A stretch of DNA of 64,000 bases from Mycolicibacterium brisbanense (GCF_001570425.1 NZ_BCSX01000035.1:248001-312000), one strand, 5' to 3'. Shown: positions 49,483 through 58,709, counted from the first letter of the stretch. Numbers and translations: made by a program. The notes: generated by a model not told the origin, from the letters alone.

Positions 49483-51129
49483 TCAGAACAGTGCGGCGGC
49501 GGTGGCGAGTTCGTCGTTGAGTGTGTTCGCCCGGGCCCGTGCCATGGTCAGGTCGTCGGTCGGCGCACAACGAACTTCGGTGTAGGACTTCAGCTTTGGC
49601 TCAGTACCCGAAGGGCGCACGACGACTCGCACCGTGGTCCGCGCGTCACCGCCGGTGAGGATCAGCGCGTCGGTGCGCTGCTCGCCGGGTCGCTCCAGCA
49701 GATCCTCGACGCTCACGGGGAAACCAGCGAGTTCGGTTGGCGGGGTGGTACGCAGCCGGGACATCGCGGCCCCGGCGTCCTCGACCGGCCGCGACACCGC
49801 ACCCGTCACGTGCACACCGTGGCGCAGGGCCAGCGCGTCGAGCGCATCGGGCACCGTGCGGCCCTGAGCGCGCAGGGCGACCACCAGATCGCAGAACAGG
49901 ATCGCGGCGCTGATGCCGTCCTTGTCACGCACTGCCGCCGGGTCGACACAATGCCCGATGGCCTCCTCGTAGGCGTATGCCAGCGTGGTGCCGGGACCTC
50001 CGGCGCGTGCCAGCCACTTGAATCCGGTCAGCGTCTCGGCGTGGCGGGCTCCGTGCGCGGCGGCGATCTCGGCCAGCATGCGCGATGACACCACGGTGCT
50101 GGCCACCACCGTGGCCTCGCTGACCGGGCCGGGCTCGACCTGCGACAGAATGTAATCGCCCAGTAGCCAACCGGTTTCATCGCCGGAGAGCATGCGCCAG
50201 CCGTCGGCGGTGAGAATTCCGACGGCACAGCGGTCGGCATCGGGATCCAGCGCGATCGCCACGTCGGCCGACACCTTGGCGGCCAGGGTCAGCAGCGCGT
50301 CGGTGGCTCCCGGTTCCTCGGGGTTCGGAAAGTCCACGGTGGGGAAGTCCGGATCGGGCGCGAACTGGCTCTCCACCACGTAGACATCGTCGAAGCCGGC
50401 CATTGCCAGTGCGTCGAGCGCGAATTCGCCGCCGACTCCGTGCAACGGGGTCAGCGCGACCCGCAGTGAACCGGTGGTGTGACGCACGTGCGCAACCCGT
50501 TCCAGATAGTGGCGGATCTCCTTGAGGCCTCCGGTCTGCACGGTCGCGCGCGGAATCTCGTCGGCATGGGGTGCGCGCGCGACGGCCGCCTCGATCTCGC
50601 GGTCGGTGGGGGAGATGATCTGCATGCCGCCTTTGCCGAACACCTTGTACCCGTTGTCCGCCGGTGGGTTGTGCGACGCGGTGATCTGGATGCCCGCCGT
50701 GGCGCTCAAGTGCCGCACGGCGAACGCCACCACGGGCGTGGGCACGGCTGCGAGCATCAGCAGCACCTGAAACCCCTGGGCGGCAAGGACTTCTGCGGCC
50801 GCGAGAGCGAATTCATCGGACCGGTGCCGCGCGTCGCGCCCCACCACCACCTGTGTCTCGCTGGGCGTGAACCCGGTGCCGTCCTGGGCGAGTTGGTCTT
50901 TGAGCACCTGTGCGACTGCCCAGGTGGTCCGCAGCACGACGGCCAGGTTCATGGCGTCGGGTCCACCGCGTACCGGTCCGCGCAGCCCGGCTGTGCCGAA
51001 CGTCAACGGGTTGTTGAACCGCCGCGCGAGCTCATCGGGGTCGCATGCGGACAGTTCGGCCGCGGTGTCCGGATCGGGGTCGTGGGTGATCCACGTCTGA
51101 GCCACCGCCGAAATCGCCGATTGCGTCAT
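49483..51129 (-). CDS. pmmB: Phosphomannomutase/phosphoglucomutase family enzyme
   Basis: 548 residues, alpha-D-phosphohexomutase superfamily. Phosphoserine loop QITASHNPPADNGYK (Ser152), metal loop LDPDADRCAV, sugar-binding ETGWLLGDYI-type loop (SGDETGWLLGD), and C-terminal phosphate loop VRPSGTEPKLKSY. It interconverts mannose- or glucose-6-phosphate and the 1-phosphate, or ribose/deoxyribose phosphates, relevant to the adjacent nucleoside phosphorylases. The ATG overlaps the MarR stop (ATGA), so it is co-translated with that regulator. Confidence 0.92.
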   Translation of the reverse strand: MTQSAISAVAQTWITHDPDPDTAAELSACDPDELARRFNNPLTFGTAGLRGPVRGGPDAMNLAVVLRTTWAVAQVLKDQLAQDGTGFTPSETQVVVGRDARHRSDEFALAAAEVLAAQGFQVLLMLAAVPTPVVAFAVRHLSATAGIQITASHNPPADNGYKVFGKGGMQIISPTDREIEAAVARAPHADEIPRATVQTGGLKEIRHYLERVAHVRHTTGSLRVALTPLHGVGGEFALDALAMAGFDDVYVVESQFAPDPDFPTVDFPNPEEPGATDALLTLAAKVSADVAIALDPDADRCAVGILTADGWRMLSGDETGWLLGDYILSQVEPGPVSEATVVASTVVSSRMLAEIAAAHGARHAETLTGFKWLARAGGPGTTLAYAYEEAIGHCVDPAAVRDKDGISAAILFCDLVVALRAQGRTVPDALDALALRHGVHVTGAVSRPVEDAGAAMSRLRTTPPTELAGFPVSVEDLLERPGEQRTDALILTGGDARTTVRVVVRPSGTEPKLKSYTEVRCAPTDDLTMARARANTLNDELATAAALF

Positions 51130-51602
51130 GAGTCAAGTGTGCCTGCTTTTGCATCGGCGTACGCGAGCTTGCGGAGCACCGGCGCCACGAGCGTCAGCAG
51201 GCCGAGCTCCAGATCGGTGAGGTTGTCACGCATCGCGGTATGCAGCCAGGCATCGCGTTCGGCCCGGTCGCTCTGCAGTAACTCGGCGCCTTGTGCGGTC
51301 AGCTCGATGAGTTGGCGTCGGCGGTCGTGTTCGTCGGGGCGACGCATGATCAGCCGACGGTTCACGAGCTCGTTGATGCCGTCGGTCAGCGACTGCACCC
51401 GTACCTGCAGCCTGGCGCCCAGTTCGGCGGGGGTGGTGGTCCCGGTGCGGCTGATCTCGCCCAGCAGCTCGAGTTGGCTCAGCGTCAGACCGTGATCGGG
51501 ACGGTGCCTGCGCATCTGCCGCGCCACCGCCATCATCGACTCCCGCAGTTCGGTGGCGGTGCTCACCGGTATCTGCGGCGGTTTCGATGACGTTCTGGTC
51601 AT
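51126..51602 (-). CDS. MarR-family regulator
   Basis: 158 residues from the ATG at 51602 (MTRTSSKPPQIPV). Winged-helix core: LTLSQLELLGEISRTGTTTP, ELGARLQVRVQSLTDGINEL, and the wing RRPDEHDRRRQLIELTAQG. Such dimers bind palindromes; CCAAG-type inverted repeats lie directly upstream (51604-51621 and 51670-51683). It is divergent from the AbrB-type transporter and co-translated with pmmB, so it probably controls both units and itself. Confidence 0.85.
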   Translation of the reverse strand: MTRTSSKPPQIPVSTATELRESMMAVARQMRRHRPDHGLTLSQLELLGEISRTGTTTPAELGARLQVRVQSLTDGINELVNRRLIMRRPDEHDRRRQLIELTAQGAELLQSDRAERDAWLHTAMRDNLTDLELGLLTLVAPVLRKLAYADAKAGTLDS

Positions 51603-51603
51603 A

Positions 51604-51683
51604 ACCAAGTTATACCTTGGTATCTGGCACATTGTATCGGTTATCACCGAGGTTGCGCTCAGTAATTAACAAGTCGATACTTG
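51604..51683. promoter_or_regulatory. Two CCAAG/CTTGG operator-like palindromes of the MarR protein
   Basis: ACCAAG (51604-51609) and CTTGGT (51616-51621) flank TTATAC, 2 bases before the marR ATG on the other strand. CAAGT (51670-51674) and ACTTG (51679-51683) flank CGAT, 23 bases before the transporter start. Both are in AT-rich sequence between the divergent genes. Confidence 0.55.
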
Positions 51684-51706
51684 GCACTATCGGGATCGGA
51701 GGTTGC

Positions 51707-52807
51707 ATGCGGCGGATGCTGAGCTGGGTTGTTCTGGTGATGCTGACCGTCACCGCGACCATTGCCCTCACCGCCATCGGCGTACCGTCCGCCGGACTGT
51801 TCGCCGCGCTCGTCGTAGGCGTCGCGCTGGCATTGGCCGCCCTGGCTCCCGCCCGGTTACCGCCGTACACCGGCCTCGCGGCGCAGGGTGTGCTCGGCGT
51901 CTACATCGGCACCATGGTCCGGCCGGAGGCGGTCGACGCGCTGAAGCCCGACTGGTTGATCGTGTTGGCCATCGCGGTGGCCACGCTGCTGCTCAGCGTC
52001 GTCGCCGGTGCACTGTTGGGCCTGCATCGCGACGTGAGCCCATTGACCGGCTCGCTGGCGCTGGTGGCCGGCGGCGCCTCCGGGCTGGTGGCCATCGCCC
52101 GCGAACTCGGCGGCGACGAGCGCGTGGTGTCGGTCGTGCAATATCTCCGCGTGGCATTGGTCACCGCAACGATCCCGGTGATGGTCACCGTCGTCTATCA
52201 CGCAGACACGTCGCACCCGGGTTCATCGCCGGCGCAAACCGATTCGGCCCCTTGGTATGTGAGTCTCGCCATGCTGGCCGCGCTGGTCGTCGTCGGTGCC
52301 GCGGGCGGCAAGCTGATCCGGCTGCCCGGCGCGGGGCTGCTCGGGCCGTTGGCGCTGACCATCACGCTGCAGCTCACCGGCCTGTCGTTCGGCCTCACCG
52401 TTCCGATGGTGCTGGTGCAGGCCGCATACATGCTCATCGGCTGGCAAGCCGGGCTGTCCTTCACGCTGGCATCGGTGCGGGCCATCGGCCGCATCCTGCC
52501 CCTGGCACTCGTGCTGATCGTGATGCTGGGAGCGGTGACCGCAGGGCTCGGCGTCGTGCTGGCGAAGGTCACGGGTATCACCCAACTGGAGGGATACCTC
52601 GCGACCAGCCCGGGCGGCGTCTACGCCGTGCTGGCGACCGCCGTGGAAACTGGTTCGAACGTCACGTTCATCATCGCGGTCCAGGTGGTCCGCATGCTGC
52701 TCATGCTGTTCGCCGCGCCGCTGATGGCCCGAGCCTTGGCCAGGTTCAGCGATCAGAGACGCGCGATCACGCCGGCCAGCAGCGAGCCCATCCGGGTCGC
52801 GGACTGA
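51707..52807 (+). CDS. AbrB-family membrane transporter/regulator
   Basis: 366 residues from the ATG at 51707, with GGAGG 5 bases upstream. Ten to eleven membrane helices in two AbrB duplication halves (PPYTGLAAQGVLGVYIGTMV, SLALVAGGASGLVAIARELG and GYLATSPGGVYAVLATAVE show the TSPGG/AGGASG motifs of this family). AbrB-like (YdfH/AbrB, COG3180) proteins are putative transporters or regulators of ammonia or organic-acid flux; the solute is unknown. The 3' end overlaps the convergent purine nucleoside phosphorylase by 55 bases. Confidence 0.85.
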   Translation: MRRMLSWVVLVMLTVTATIALTAIGVPSAGLFAALVVGVALALAALAPARLPPYTGLAAQGVLGVYIGTMVRPEAVDALKPDWLIVLAIAVATLLLSVVAGALLGLHRDVSPLTGSLALVAGGASGLVAIARELGGDERVVSVVQYLRVALVTATIPVMVTVVYHADTSHPGSSPAQTDSAPWYVSLAMLAALVVVGAAGGKLIRLPGAGLLGPLALTITLQLTGLSFGLTVPMVLVQAAYMLIGWQAGLSFTLASVRAIGRILPLALVLIVMLGAVTAGLGVVLAKVTGITQLEGYLATSPGGVYAVLATAVETGSNVTFIIAVQVVRMLLMLFAAPLMARALARFSDQRRAITPASSEPIRVAD

Positions 52808-53550
52808 CGGCCCGCCTCCAACACCTCCGCGTGGCTGAGCGGCTGGCCCGTCATCCCCGCCGCCAGATTCGTCACCAGCGACACGCCCAACACCTGCGCT
52901 CCGGCGGCTCGTGCGGCGATGGTCTCGTGCACCGTCGACATGCCGACCAGATCGGCACCCAGCGTGCGCAGCATCCGGATCTCGGCCGGGGTCTCATAGT
53001 GCGGTCCGGGCAGCGCCGCGTAGACACCCTCGGTCAGAGTCGGGTCGATCTCGCGGGCGAGGTCGCGCAACCGCGGCGCATACGCGTCGACCAGGTCGAC
53101 GAACTGCGCCCCGACCAGCGGCGAGCGGGCCGTCAGGTTGAGGTGGTCGCTGATCAGCACGGGCTGGCCGACCTGATATTCGGCGCGCAGGCCTCCTGCG
53201 GCGTTGGTCAGCACCACGGTGTGTGCCCCGGTCGCCGCCGCGGTCCGCACCGGGTGCACGACGTGCTGCAGGTCGTGGCCCTCGTACGCGTGGATCCGTC
53301 CGACCAGCACGAGGACCCGGTGTGCGCCGATACGTACCGACAGCACCTGCCCGCCGTGCCCGGCCGCGCTGGGCGGGGTGAATCCGGGCAGCTCGGCCAT
53401 CGGCACCACCGCGACCGGGTCGCCGAGTTCGGCGACGGCAGGCGCCCACCCGGAGCCCAGCACCACCGCGACGTCGTGGTGGTCGACACCGGTGCGCTCG
53501 GCGACGGCTTCTGCGGATGCGAGTGCGGACGTGTGCTCCCGATCGGTCAC
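52753..53550 (-). CDS. punA: Purine nucleoside phosphorylase
   Basis: 265 residues from the GTG at 53550. Trimeric PNP family: phosphate loop VVLGSGWAPAVAEL, GRIHAYEGHDLQHVVHP, LTNAAGGLRAEYQVGQPVLI and the purine-binding region VGMSTVHETIAARAAGAQVL with SLVTNLAAGMTG. It cleaves inosine and guanosine (or deoxy forms) to base and sugar-1-phosphate. Close to the M. tuberculosis enzyme throughout. It is divergent from the M20 amidohydrolase gene. Confidence 0.95.
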   Translation of the reverse strand: MTDREHTSALASAEAVAERTGVDHHDVAVVLGSGWAPAVAELGDPVAVVPMAELPGFTPPSAAGHGGQVLSVRIGAHRVLVLVGRIHAYEGHDLQHVVHPVRTAAATGAHTVVLTNAAGGLRAEYQVGQPVLISDHLNLTARSPLVGAQFVDLVDAYAPRLRDLAREIDPTLTEGVYAALPGPHYETPAEIRMLRTLGADLVGMSTVHETIAARAAGAQVLGVSLVTNLAAGMTGQPLSHAEVLEAGRQSATRMGSLLAGVIARL

Positions 53551-53597
53551 GGTGGCCGAGCTTAACCGGCGCAAACAGGCAATGCGATACTGCGATG

Positions 53598-54782
53598 ATG
53601 CCCACCGCCGCTGCCTCGCTGAGCGTCGAAGACGCCGTCAACCGGCGCCGTGGTGACCTCATCGAGCTGTCCCACTCCATCCACGCCGAGCCCGAGCTGG
53701 CGTTCGCCGAGCATCGCAGCTGCGCCAAAACCCAGGCGCTGGTGGCCGAATACGGGTTCGAGATGACCGCCGCGCCGGGTGGCCTCGACACGGCCTTCCG
53801 GGCGTCCTACGGCAGCGGTCCGCTCGTGGTGGGGATTTGCGCCGAGTACGACGCCCTGCCCGAGATCGGGCACGCGTGCGGCCACAACATCATCGCGGCC
53901 TCCGCGGTCGGCACCGCACTGGCGCTCGCCGAGGTGGCCGACCAGCTCGGCCTCACGGTGGTGCTGCTCGGCACGCCGGCCGAAGAGCTCGGCGGGGGAA
54001 AGGTGTTGATGCTGGGCGCCGGAACCTTCGACGACATCGCCGCGACGGTCATGCTGCACCCCGGTCCGGTGGACATCGCCGCGGCCCGCTCGCTCGCGCT
54101 CTCGGAGGTGACGGTCGACTACACCGGGCGGGAATCGCACGCCGCGGTGGCCCCGTACATGGGCGTGAACGCCGGTGACGCAGTCACTGTCGCACAGGTG
54201 GCCATCGGGCTGCTGCGCCAACAGCTGCTGCCGGGGCAGATGGTGCACGGCATCGTCACCAACGGCGGCCAGGCCACCAACATCATCCCTGGCCATGCCG
54301 AACTGCGCTACACCATGCGGGCCACCGACATGACGGCGCTGCATGAGCTGGAAGGCCGGATGGCCGGCTGTTTCTCGGCCGGCTCGATCGCGACGGGTTG
54401 CACGCATCAGATCAGTGAGACCGCACCCGCCTACGCCGAGCTGGTGCCCGACCCGTGGCTTTCGGAGACCGTCCGCGCGGAGATGGTGAGCCTCGGCCGT
54501 GAGCCGCTGCCGCCGAGCGTGGAAGCCAGCGTGCCGATGGGCAGCACCGACATGGGCAACGTCACCCAGGTGATGCCCGGCATACATCCGGTCATCGGCA
54601 TCGACTCCGGTGGCGCGGCGATCCACCAGCCCGCGTTCACCGCGGCGGCCGTCGGCCCGAGCGCCGACAAGGCTGTGGTGGAAGGGGCAATCATGTTGGC
54701 CCGCACCGTGGTTCGGCTGGCCGAGACTCCCGGCGAACGGGACCGCGTGTTGCAGGCCCAGGAAAGGCGGACGGCATCATGA
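53598..54782 (+). CDS. amiB1: M20-family amidohydrolase (AmiB1-like)
   Basis: 394 residues from the ATG at 53598. M20D metal site GHACGHN (His/Asp/His ligands, about 93-99), EEL in TPAEELGGG, and DYTGRESHAAVAPYMGVNAG in the dimerisation domain. It hydrolyses N-acyl amino acids or aminobenzoyl-glutamate-like amides; the precise substrate is unknown. GATACT at 53586-53591 with 6 bases to this ATG suggests a leaderless transcript; ATG 53595 is the alternative. Its stop overlaps the start of the next amidohydrolase (ATGA). The pair matches M. tuberculosis amiB1-amiA1. Confidence 0.87.
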   Translation: MPTAAASLSVEDAVNRRRGDLIELSHSIHAEPELAFAEHRSCAKTQALVAEYGFEMTAAPGGLDTAFRASYGSGPLVVGICAEYDALPEIGHACGHNIIAASAVGTALALAEVADQLGLTVVLLGTPAEELGGGKVLMLGAGTFDDIAATVMLHPGPVDIAAARSLALSEVTVDYTGRESHAAVAPYMGVNAGDAVTVAQVAIGLLRQQLLPGQMVHGIVTNGGQATNIIPGHAELRYTMRATDMTALHELEGRMAGCFSAGSIATGCTHQISETAPAYAELVPDPWLSETVRAEMVSLGREPLPPSVEASVPMGSTDMGNVTQVMPGIHPVIGIDSGGAAIHQPAFTAAAVGPSADKAVVEGAIMLARTVVRLAETPGERDRVLQAQERRTAS

Positions 54783-55954
54783 CTGCGGTGAATCTTGCCC
54801 AGATCGCCGACAGTTGGCTGGCTGCCCACTACGACGATCTGGTCGCCTGGCGCAGGCATCTGCATGCCCATCCTGAACTGGGCCGCCAAGAGTTCGCCAC
54901 CACCGAGTTCGTCGCCAAGCACCTCGCCGAGGCGGGGCTCAACCCGAAGGTTCTGCCCGGTGGCACCGGACTGACCTGTGACTTCGGCCCCGACGACGGC
55001 TTGCGCGTCGCGTTGCGCGCCGATATGGACGCGCTGCCGATGGCCGACCGCACCGGTGCGCCATATGCGTCGACGGTGCCGAACGTCGCGCACGCCTGCG
55101 GGCACGACGCGCACACGTCGGTGCTGCTGGGCACCGCCTTGGCGCTGGCCTCGGCGCCCGAACTTCCGGTCGGGGTCCGGTTGATCTTCCAGGCCGCCGA
55201 GGAATTGATGCCCGGTGGCGCCATCGACGCCGTCTCGGCCGGAGTGCTCAACGGGGTCTCCCGGATCTACGCGCTGCACTGCGACCCGCGCCTGGCTGTG
55301 GGCCGCGTGGCCACCAAGCCGGGGCCGATCACCTCGGCGGCGGATTCCATCGAGATCACCCTGCACTCACCGGGTGGGCATACGTCGCGGCCCCACCTGA
55401 CCGGTGACCTGGTGTACGGCCTGGGCACGCTCATCACCGGCCTGCCCGGAGTGCTCTCGCGCCGCATCGATCCGCGGCACAACACCGTGATGGTCTGGGG
55501 CGCGGTCAACGCCGGTGTCGCCGCCAACGCCATACCGCAGATCGGGACCCTGGCAGGCACCATCCGCACCGCGAGCCGCGACACCTGGCTGACACTGGAA
55601 TCGATTGTCGAAGAAGTCGTTTCGTCGCTGCTCGCACCTCTCAACATCGACCACAGCCTCAACTACCGGCGGGGTGTGCCGCCGGTGGTCAACGAAGAAG
55701 TCTCCACACGCATCCTCACCCACGCCATCGAGGCCGTCGGCCCTGACACCCTTGCCGACACCCACCAGTCCGGCGGCGGCGAGGACTTCTCCTGGTATCT
55801 CGAGGAAGTGCCCGGCGCCATGGGACGGCTCGGCGTGTGGAGCGGCCAAGGCCCCCAACTCGACCTGCACCAGCCGACTTTCGACCTCGACGAGCGGGCG
55901 CTGGGCGTCGGCGTCCGCACCCTGGTCAACATCGTCGCTGCCTCATCCTGCTAA
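54779..55954 (+). CDS. amiA1: M20-family amidohydrolase (AmiA1-like)
   Basis: 391 residues. Metal site HACGHDAHTSV, DMDALPM, EELMPGGAID and HSPGGHTSRPHL in the dimerisation domain, and GGGEDFSWYLEEVPG near the C terminus. It is similar to hippurate hydrolase or N-acetyl-diaminopimelate deacetylase-type enzymes. It is co-translated with the preceding paralogue through a 4-base overlap. The two probably act on related N-acylated or amidated compounds. Confidence 0.88.
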   Translation: MTAVNLAQIADSWLAAHYDDLVAWRRHLHAHPELGRQEFATTEFVAKHLAEAGLNPKVLPGGTGLTCDFGPDDGLRVALRADMDALPMADRTGAPYASTVPNVAHACGHDAHTSVLLGTALALASAPELPVGVRLIFQAAEELMPGGAIDAVSAGVLNGVSRIYALHCDPRLAVGRVATKPGPITSAADSIEITLHSPGGHTSRPHLTGDLVYGLGTLITGLPGVLSRRIDPRHNTVMVWGAVNAGVAANAIPQIGTLAGTIRTASRDTWLTLESIVEEVVSSLLAPLNIDHSLNYRRGVPPVVNEEVSTRILTHAIEAVGPDTLADTHQSGGGEDFSWYLEEVPGAMGRLGVWSGQGPQLDLHQPTFDLDERALGVGVRTLVNIVAASSC

Positions 55955-55957
55955 TCA

Positions 55958-56022
55958 CCGCGAGCGTGCGCGTCTGTTGCCCGACACGCCGTGCGTCGTC
56001 AGCATTTTTGCCGCGCTCGCGG
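55958..56022. repeat. CCGCGAGCG inverted repeat after the amidohydrolase operon
   Basis: CCGCGAGCG (55958-55966) pairs with CGCTCGCGG (56014-56022), with GC-rich sequence and one T-run (TTTTT at 56004) inside. It lies 3 bases after the amiA1 stop and before the next co-directional gene, so it may terminate the operon. Confidence 0.5.
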
Positions 56023-56049
56023 CTGCATGAGCGTTCATAAACTGCTGAT

Positions 56050-56991
56050 GTGACTGATACTCCCGACGCGGTGCTGACCGCGGCCACCGCAGCATTGCGG
56101 GAAGCGGCCTCGCTTCGGCAGCGGTTGGCGGCGGCGCGCAGCAAGGCCGAAGCGTCTGCCACGGCCGCCGCAGAGGCCGAGCAACACGTCGCCGAGCAGG
56201 TCCGCGATGTCCGGAAGTTGACATCGCTTTCGCTGACCAAGATCCTGGCGCACCTCAACAGTTCGTACGACGACGATCTCGCCCGCGAGACGGCCGAACA
56301 ACAGGTCGCCGAGTACGAGTACGCTGCCCGGCAGGCCGCGGCCGACGTCGACCAGAGCATCGCCGACGCGCTGCAGAATCAGCTCGCCGCACTCGGTGAC
56401 GTCGACGAGGCGTACCAGCGGGCGCTGGCGATCAAGGAGAACTGGTTGCAGCGCAACGGCGGGGCGACGTCATTCCAGCTGCTCGAATTCGCCCAGCAGC
56501 GTGGCCGATTGATCGCCGAGCTCAAGGAGATCGGCGAAGCCCAGGCCGCAGGCGAGGCGGCGCTGCGGGAATCGCAGGCTGCCGCCGACCTGCTGAGTGA
56601 CGCTGGACATCTGTCGGCGTACGACTCGGTGGCCCACGGCGAATACCTCGGTGCAGCGATCAAGTGGCAGATGCTCGACGACGCGGCCGACCAACTGCGG
56701 GCGGCGGACGCTGCCCTCAAGACGTTCACGATCGAGCTGGCCGACATCAAGGCCGATGGTCTGCGGCTGGCCGAGCTGGACGAGTTCACCACGTACTTCG
56801 CCATATGGCTCGACGCCATCTTCACCGATCGGGCTGTGCGACAACGGATCAGCGAAGCGCACGCCACTGTCACCGCGACCATCGCTGCAACCAACGGGAT
56901 CTGGATCAATCTCGAGGAACGCAGGTTGCGGCACGCCACCGAATTCGCGGAGCTCAAGGCGCGCCGCGACGCGTTGGTGCTGCGCGCCTGA
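56050..56991 (+). CDS. Predicted coiled-coil protein, function unknown
   Basis: 313 residues from the GTG at 56050. Two long helical segments with heptad-like patterns (about 8-55, LTAATAALREAASLRQRLAA; about 65-125, ETAEQQVAEYEYAARQAAAD) and a more hydrophobic second half containing EFTTYFAIWLDAIFTDRAVR. No membrane segment, signal or catalytic motif. TAAACT at 56038-56043 with 6 bases to the GTG and no Shine-Dalgarno suggests leaderless translation. No recognisable neighbour function; convergent with the NCS1 permease. Confidence 0.75.
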   Translation: MTDTPDAVLTAATAALREAASLRQRLAAARSKAEASATAAAEAEQHVAEQVRDVRKLTSLSLTKILAHLNSSYDDDLARETAEQQVAEYEYAARQAAADVDQSIADALQNQLAALGDVDEAYQRALAIKENWLQRNGGATSFQLLEFAQQRGRLIAELKEIGEAQAAGEAALRESQAAADLLSDAGHLSAYDSVAHGEYLGAAIKWQMLDDAADQLRAADAALKTFTIELADIKADGLRLAELDEFTTYFAIWLDAIFTDRAVRQRISEAHATVTATIAATNGIWINLEERRLRHATEFAELKARRDALVLRA

Positions 56992-57005
56992 CCCGCCCGA
57001 GCGTC

Positions 57006-58466
57006 TTAGTTCGTCTTCTCCAGCCGCGACGCTTCCGGGTGGCCGGCCAGGCGCACAGCGTCGCCATGCGGCGCGAACCTGCGCCGCGCGGCGAGGTAGA
57101 CAACAGCCGCCACGATCGCGGAGACGAAGTAACTCAGGTCGGCGCCGCCGAGGCTGATACCGATCGGACCCGTGTAGAAGTCGTTGGCCATGAACGGTAC
57201 TGACACGACCACACCGACGACCAGTGCCGCCAGGCCCGCCACGTTGAACCGCCCGAATGCTCCGGCGGGAGTGTAGAAGTTCTCGAACGGCAACACGTTT
57301 CGCCCGCCGCGCTGCACGACGTAGTAGTCGACCAGCAGGATCGCGACCCACGGCGTGATGTAGTACGACAGGACATGCAGGAACAGCAGGAAATTCGACT
57401 GGAACTGGTCACCGCCGAACACCAGCGCGATCACGAGACCCACAAGGCCTGCGATCGTCACGGTCACCCACTGCGGCAACTTCACGTCGCACGTCAGCGT
57501 GTTCATCGCCCCGCTGTACAGATTCACCGAGTTGTGCGGGATGGCAGACAAGCCGAGCGTGAGCAGCACGACGTAGCGCAGCCACTCAGGCAGGGCGACG
57601 CCGAACGCATCGATCACGTCACCGCCGGGCATGAGCGTGATGAGCCCCGCGCCGAGGCACATCATCCAGGTCGTGGACGCGAAGAGGCCTGTGGAAGCTG
57701 CCGCGAATATCGATGAGGGCTTGCTGTTTTCGGGCAGATAGCGAGAGTAGTCCGACGCGTAGGGCGCCCAACTCGCGGTGTAGCCGAATACGGCGGTGAA
57801 GAGAACCGACCATGCAAGCCAGTAGTCAACACCCGTCACCGTGGCGTCGGTGCCTGGCCCGCCGCCGTGGACGATCAGGACTATCGAGACCACGGTGAGC
57901 ACCACGATGCTCACGTTGGTGATGATCTTTCCCAGCGCATGCAGGATCTTGTAACCGAAGATGCCGATCAGAATGCTCACTGCCGCAACGACAACGACAG
58001 TCGGGGCATACGGCGCATTCAGGAGGCTCGCCAGTGATTTGGCGCCGAGCACCGTACCGACGCTGTAGTAGCCGATGCACATCAGCAGCGTCAGGAACGC
58101 AGGAAGAAAGTTCCCGAAGTAGCCGAACGGAGCCCGCCCCATCGGTAGCTGCGGCATACCGAGCCTGGGCCCCATGACCGCGCACAAACCGGTCACGATC
58201 GAACCGAGGATGTTGGCGAGAACGATCGCGGTGATGCTGCCTGTCAGGCCCAGGCCCAGTGGGCCGCCGCTGGCGCCGAGATAGATGCCGGCAAGGTAGA
58301 TCACCGGTGCGAACCGCACAGTGAACTGGTTTCGAGGGTTGCCATAACGCTGGCTTGCCGGGATGTGTGCGATGCCGCGTCGTTCGAGCATCAACGCGCT
58401 GTCAGACGTTTCCGTGCGGGTCGGTTGCACAACGGGCGGAACCGCTTGCGCGTCGCTGTCTTTCAT
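57006..58466 (-). CDS. NCS1-family permease for purine/cytosine/allantoin-type solutes
   Basis: 486 residues from the ATG at 58466, with GAGGA 6 bases upstream. Twelve membrane helices. NCS1 hallmarks are NQFTVRFAPVIYLAGIYLGA, GPRLGMPQLPMGRAPFGYFG, WAPYASDYSRYLPENSKPSS and the end helices VVYLAARRRF. It carries nucleobases, hydantoins, allantoin or thiamine with sodium or protons. It is divergent from the diiron protein gene, and the neighbouring PucR and XdhC genes also point to a purine-like or N-heterocyclic solute. Confidence 0.88.
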   Translation of the reverse strand: MKDSDAQAVPPVVQPTRTETSDSALMLERRGIAHIPASQRYGNPRNQFTVRFAPVIYLAGIYLGASGGPLGLGLTGSITAIVLANILGSIVTGLCAVMGPRLGMPQLPMGRAPFGYFGNFLPAFLTLLMCIGYYSVGTVLGAKSLASLLNAPYAPTVVVVAAVSILIGIFGYKILHALGKIITNVSIVVLTVVSIVLIVHGGGPGTDATVTGVDYWLAWSVLFTAVFGYTASWAPYASDYSRYLPENSKPSSIFAAASTGLFASTTWMMCLGAGLITLMPGGDVIDAFGVALPEWLRYVVLLTLGLSAIPHNSVNLYSGAMNTLTCDVKLPQWVTVTIAGLVGLVIALVFGGDQFQSNFLLFLHVLSYYITPWVAILLVDYYVVQRGGRNVLPFENFYTPAGAFGRFNVAGLAALVVGVVVSVPFMANDFYTGPIGISLGGADLSYFVSAIVAAVVYLAARRRFAPHGDAVRLAGHPEASRLEKTN

Positions 58467-58643
58467 GCAAGTCCTCATTTCGTGGACAGGAAGACTCTGA
58501 GGCCCATCACGCTAGGTTCGGGGGTGTCGGATGCACACATGACCAGGAGCCAATCTTCGCAGGGTCTGTTTGGCGGAAGGTGCCAACCCGTGGGGGCCGG
58601 CGGTGGGCTGCTGACCCGACGAGGTGGCGGGCGCCGAGCGGCC

Positions 58644-58685
58644 TTGACTGTGACACAACTCTCACCCTAGTATCGATTATCGATA
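58644..58685 (+). promoter_or_regulatory. Promoter with overlapping TATCGAT-T-ATCGATA operator
   Basis: TTGACT (58644-58649) and TAGTAT (58668-58673) are spaced by 18 bases and match a housekeeping-type promoter for the diiron gene at 58710. The palindrome TATCGATTATCGATA (58671-58685) overlaps the -10 box and start region, as expected for a repressor such as the GntR protein at 60478. Confidence 0.6.
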
Positions 58686-58709
58686 ATTACCGGTGGAAGG
58701 GTGCTTCAC

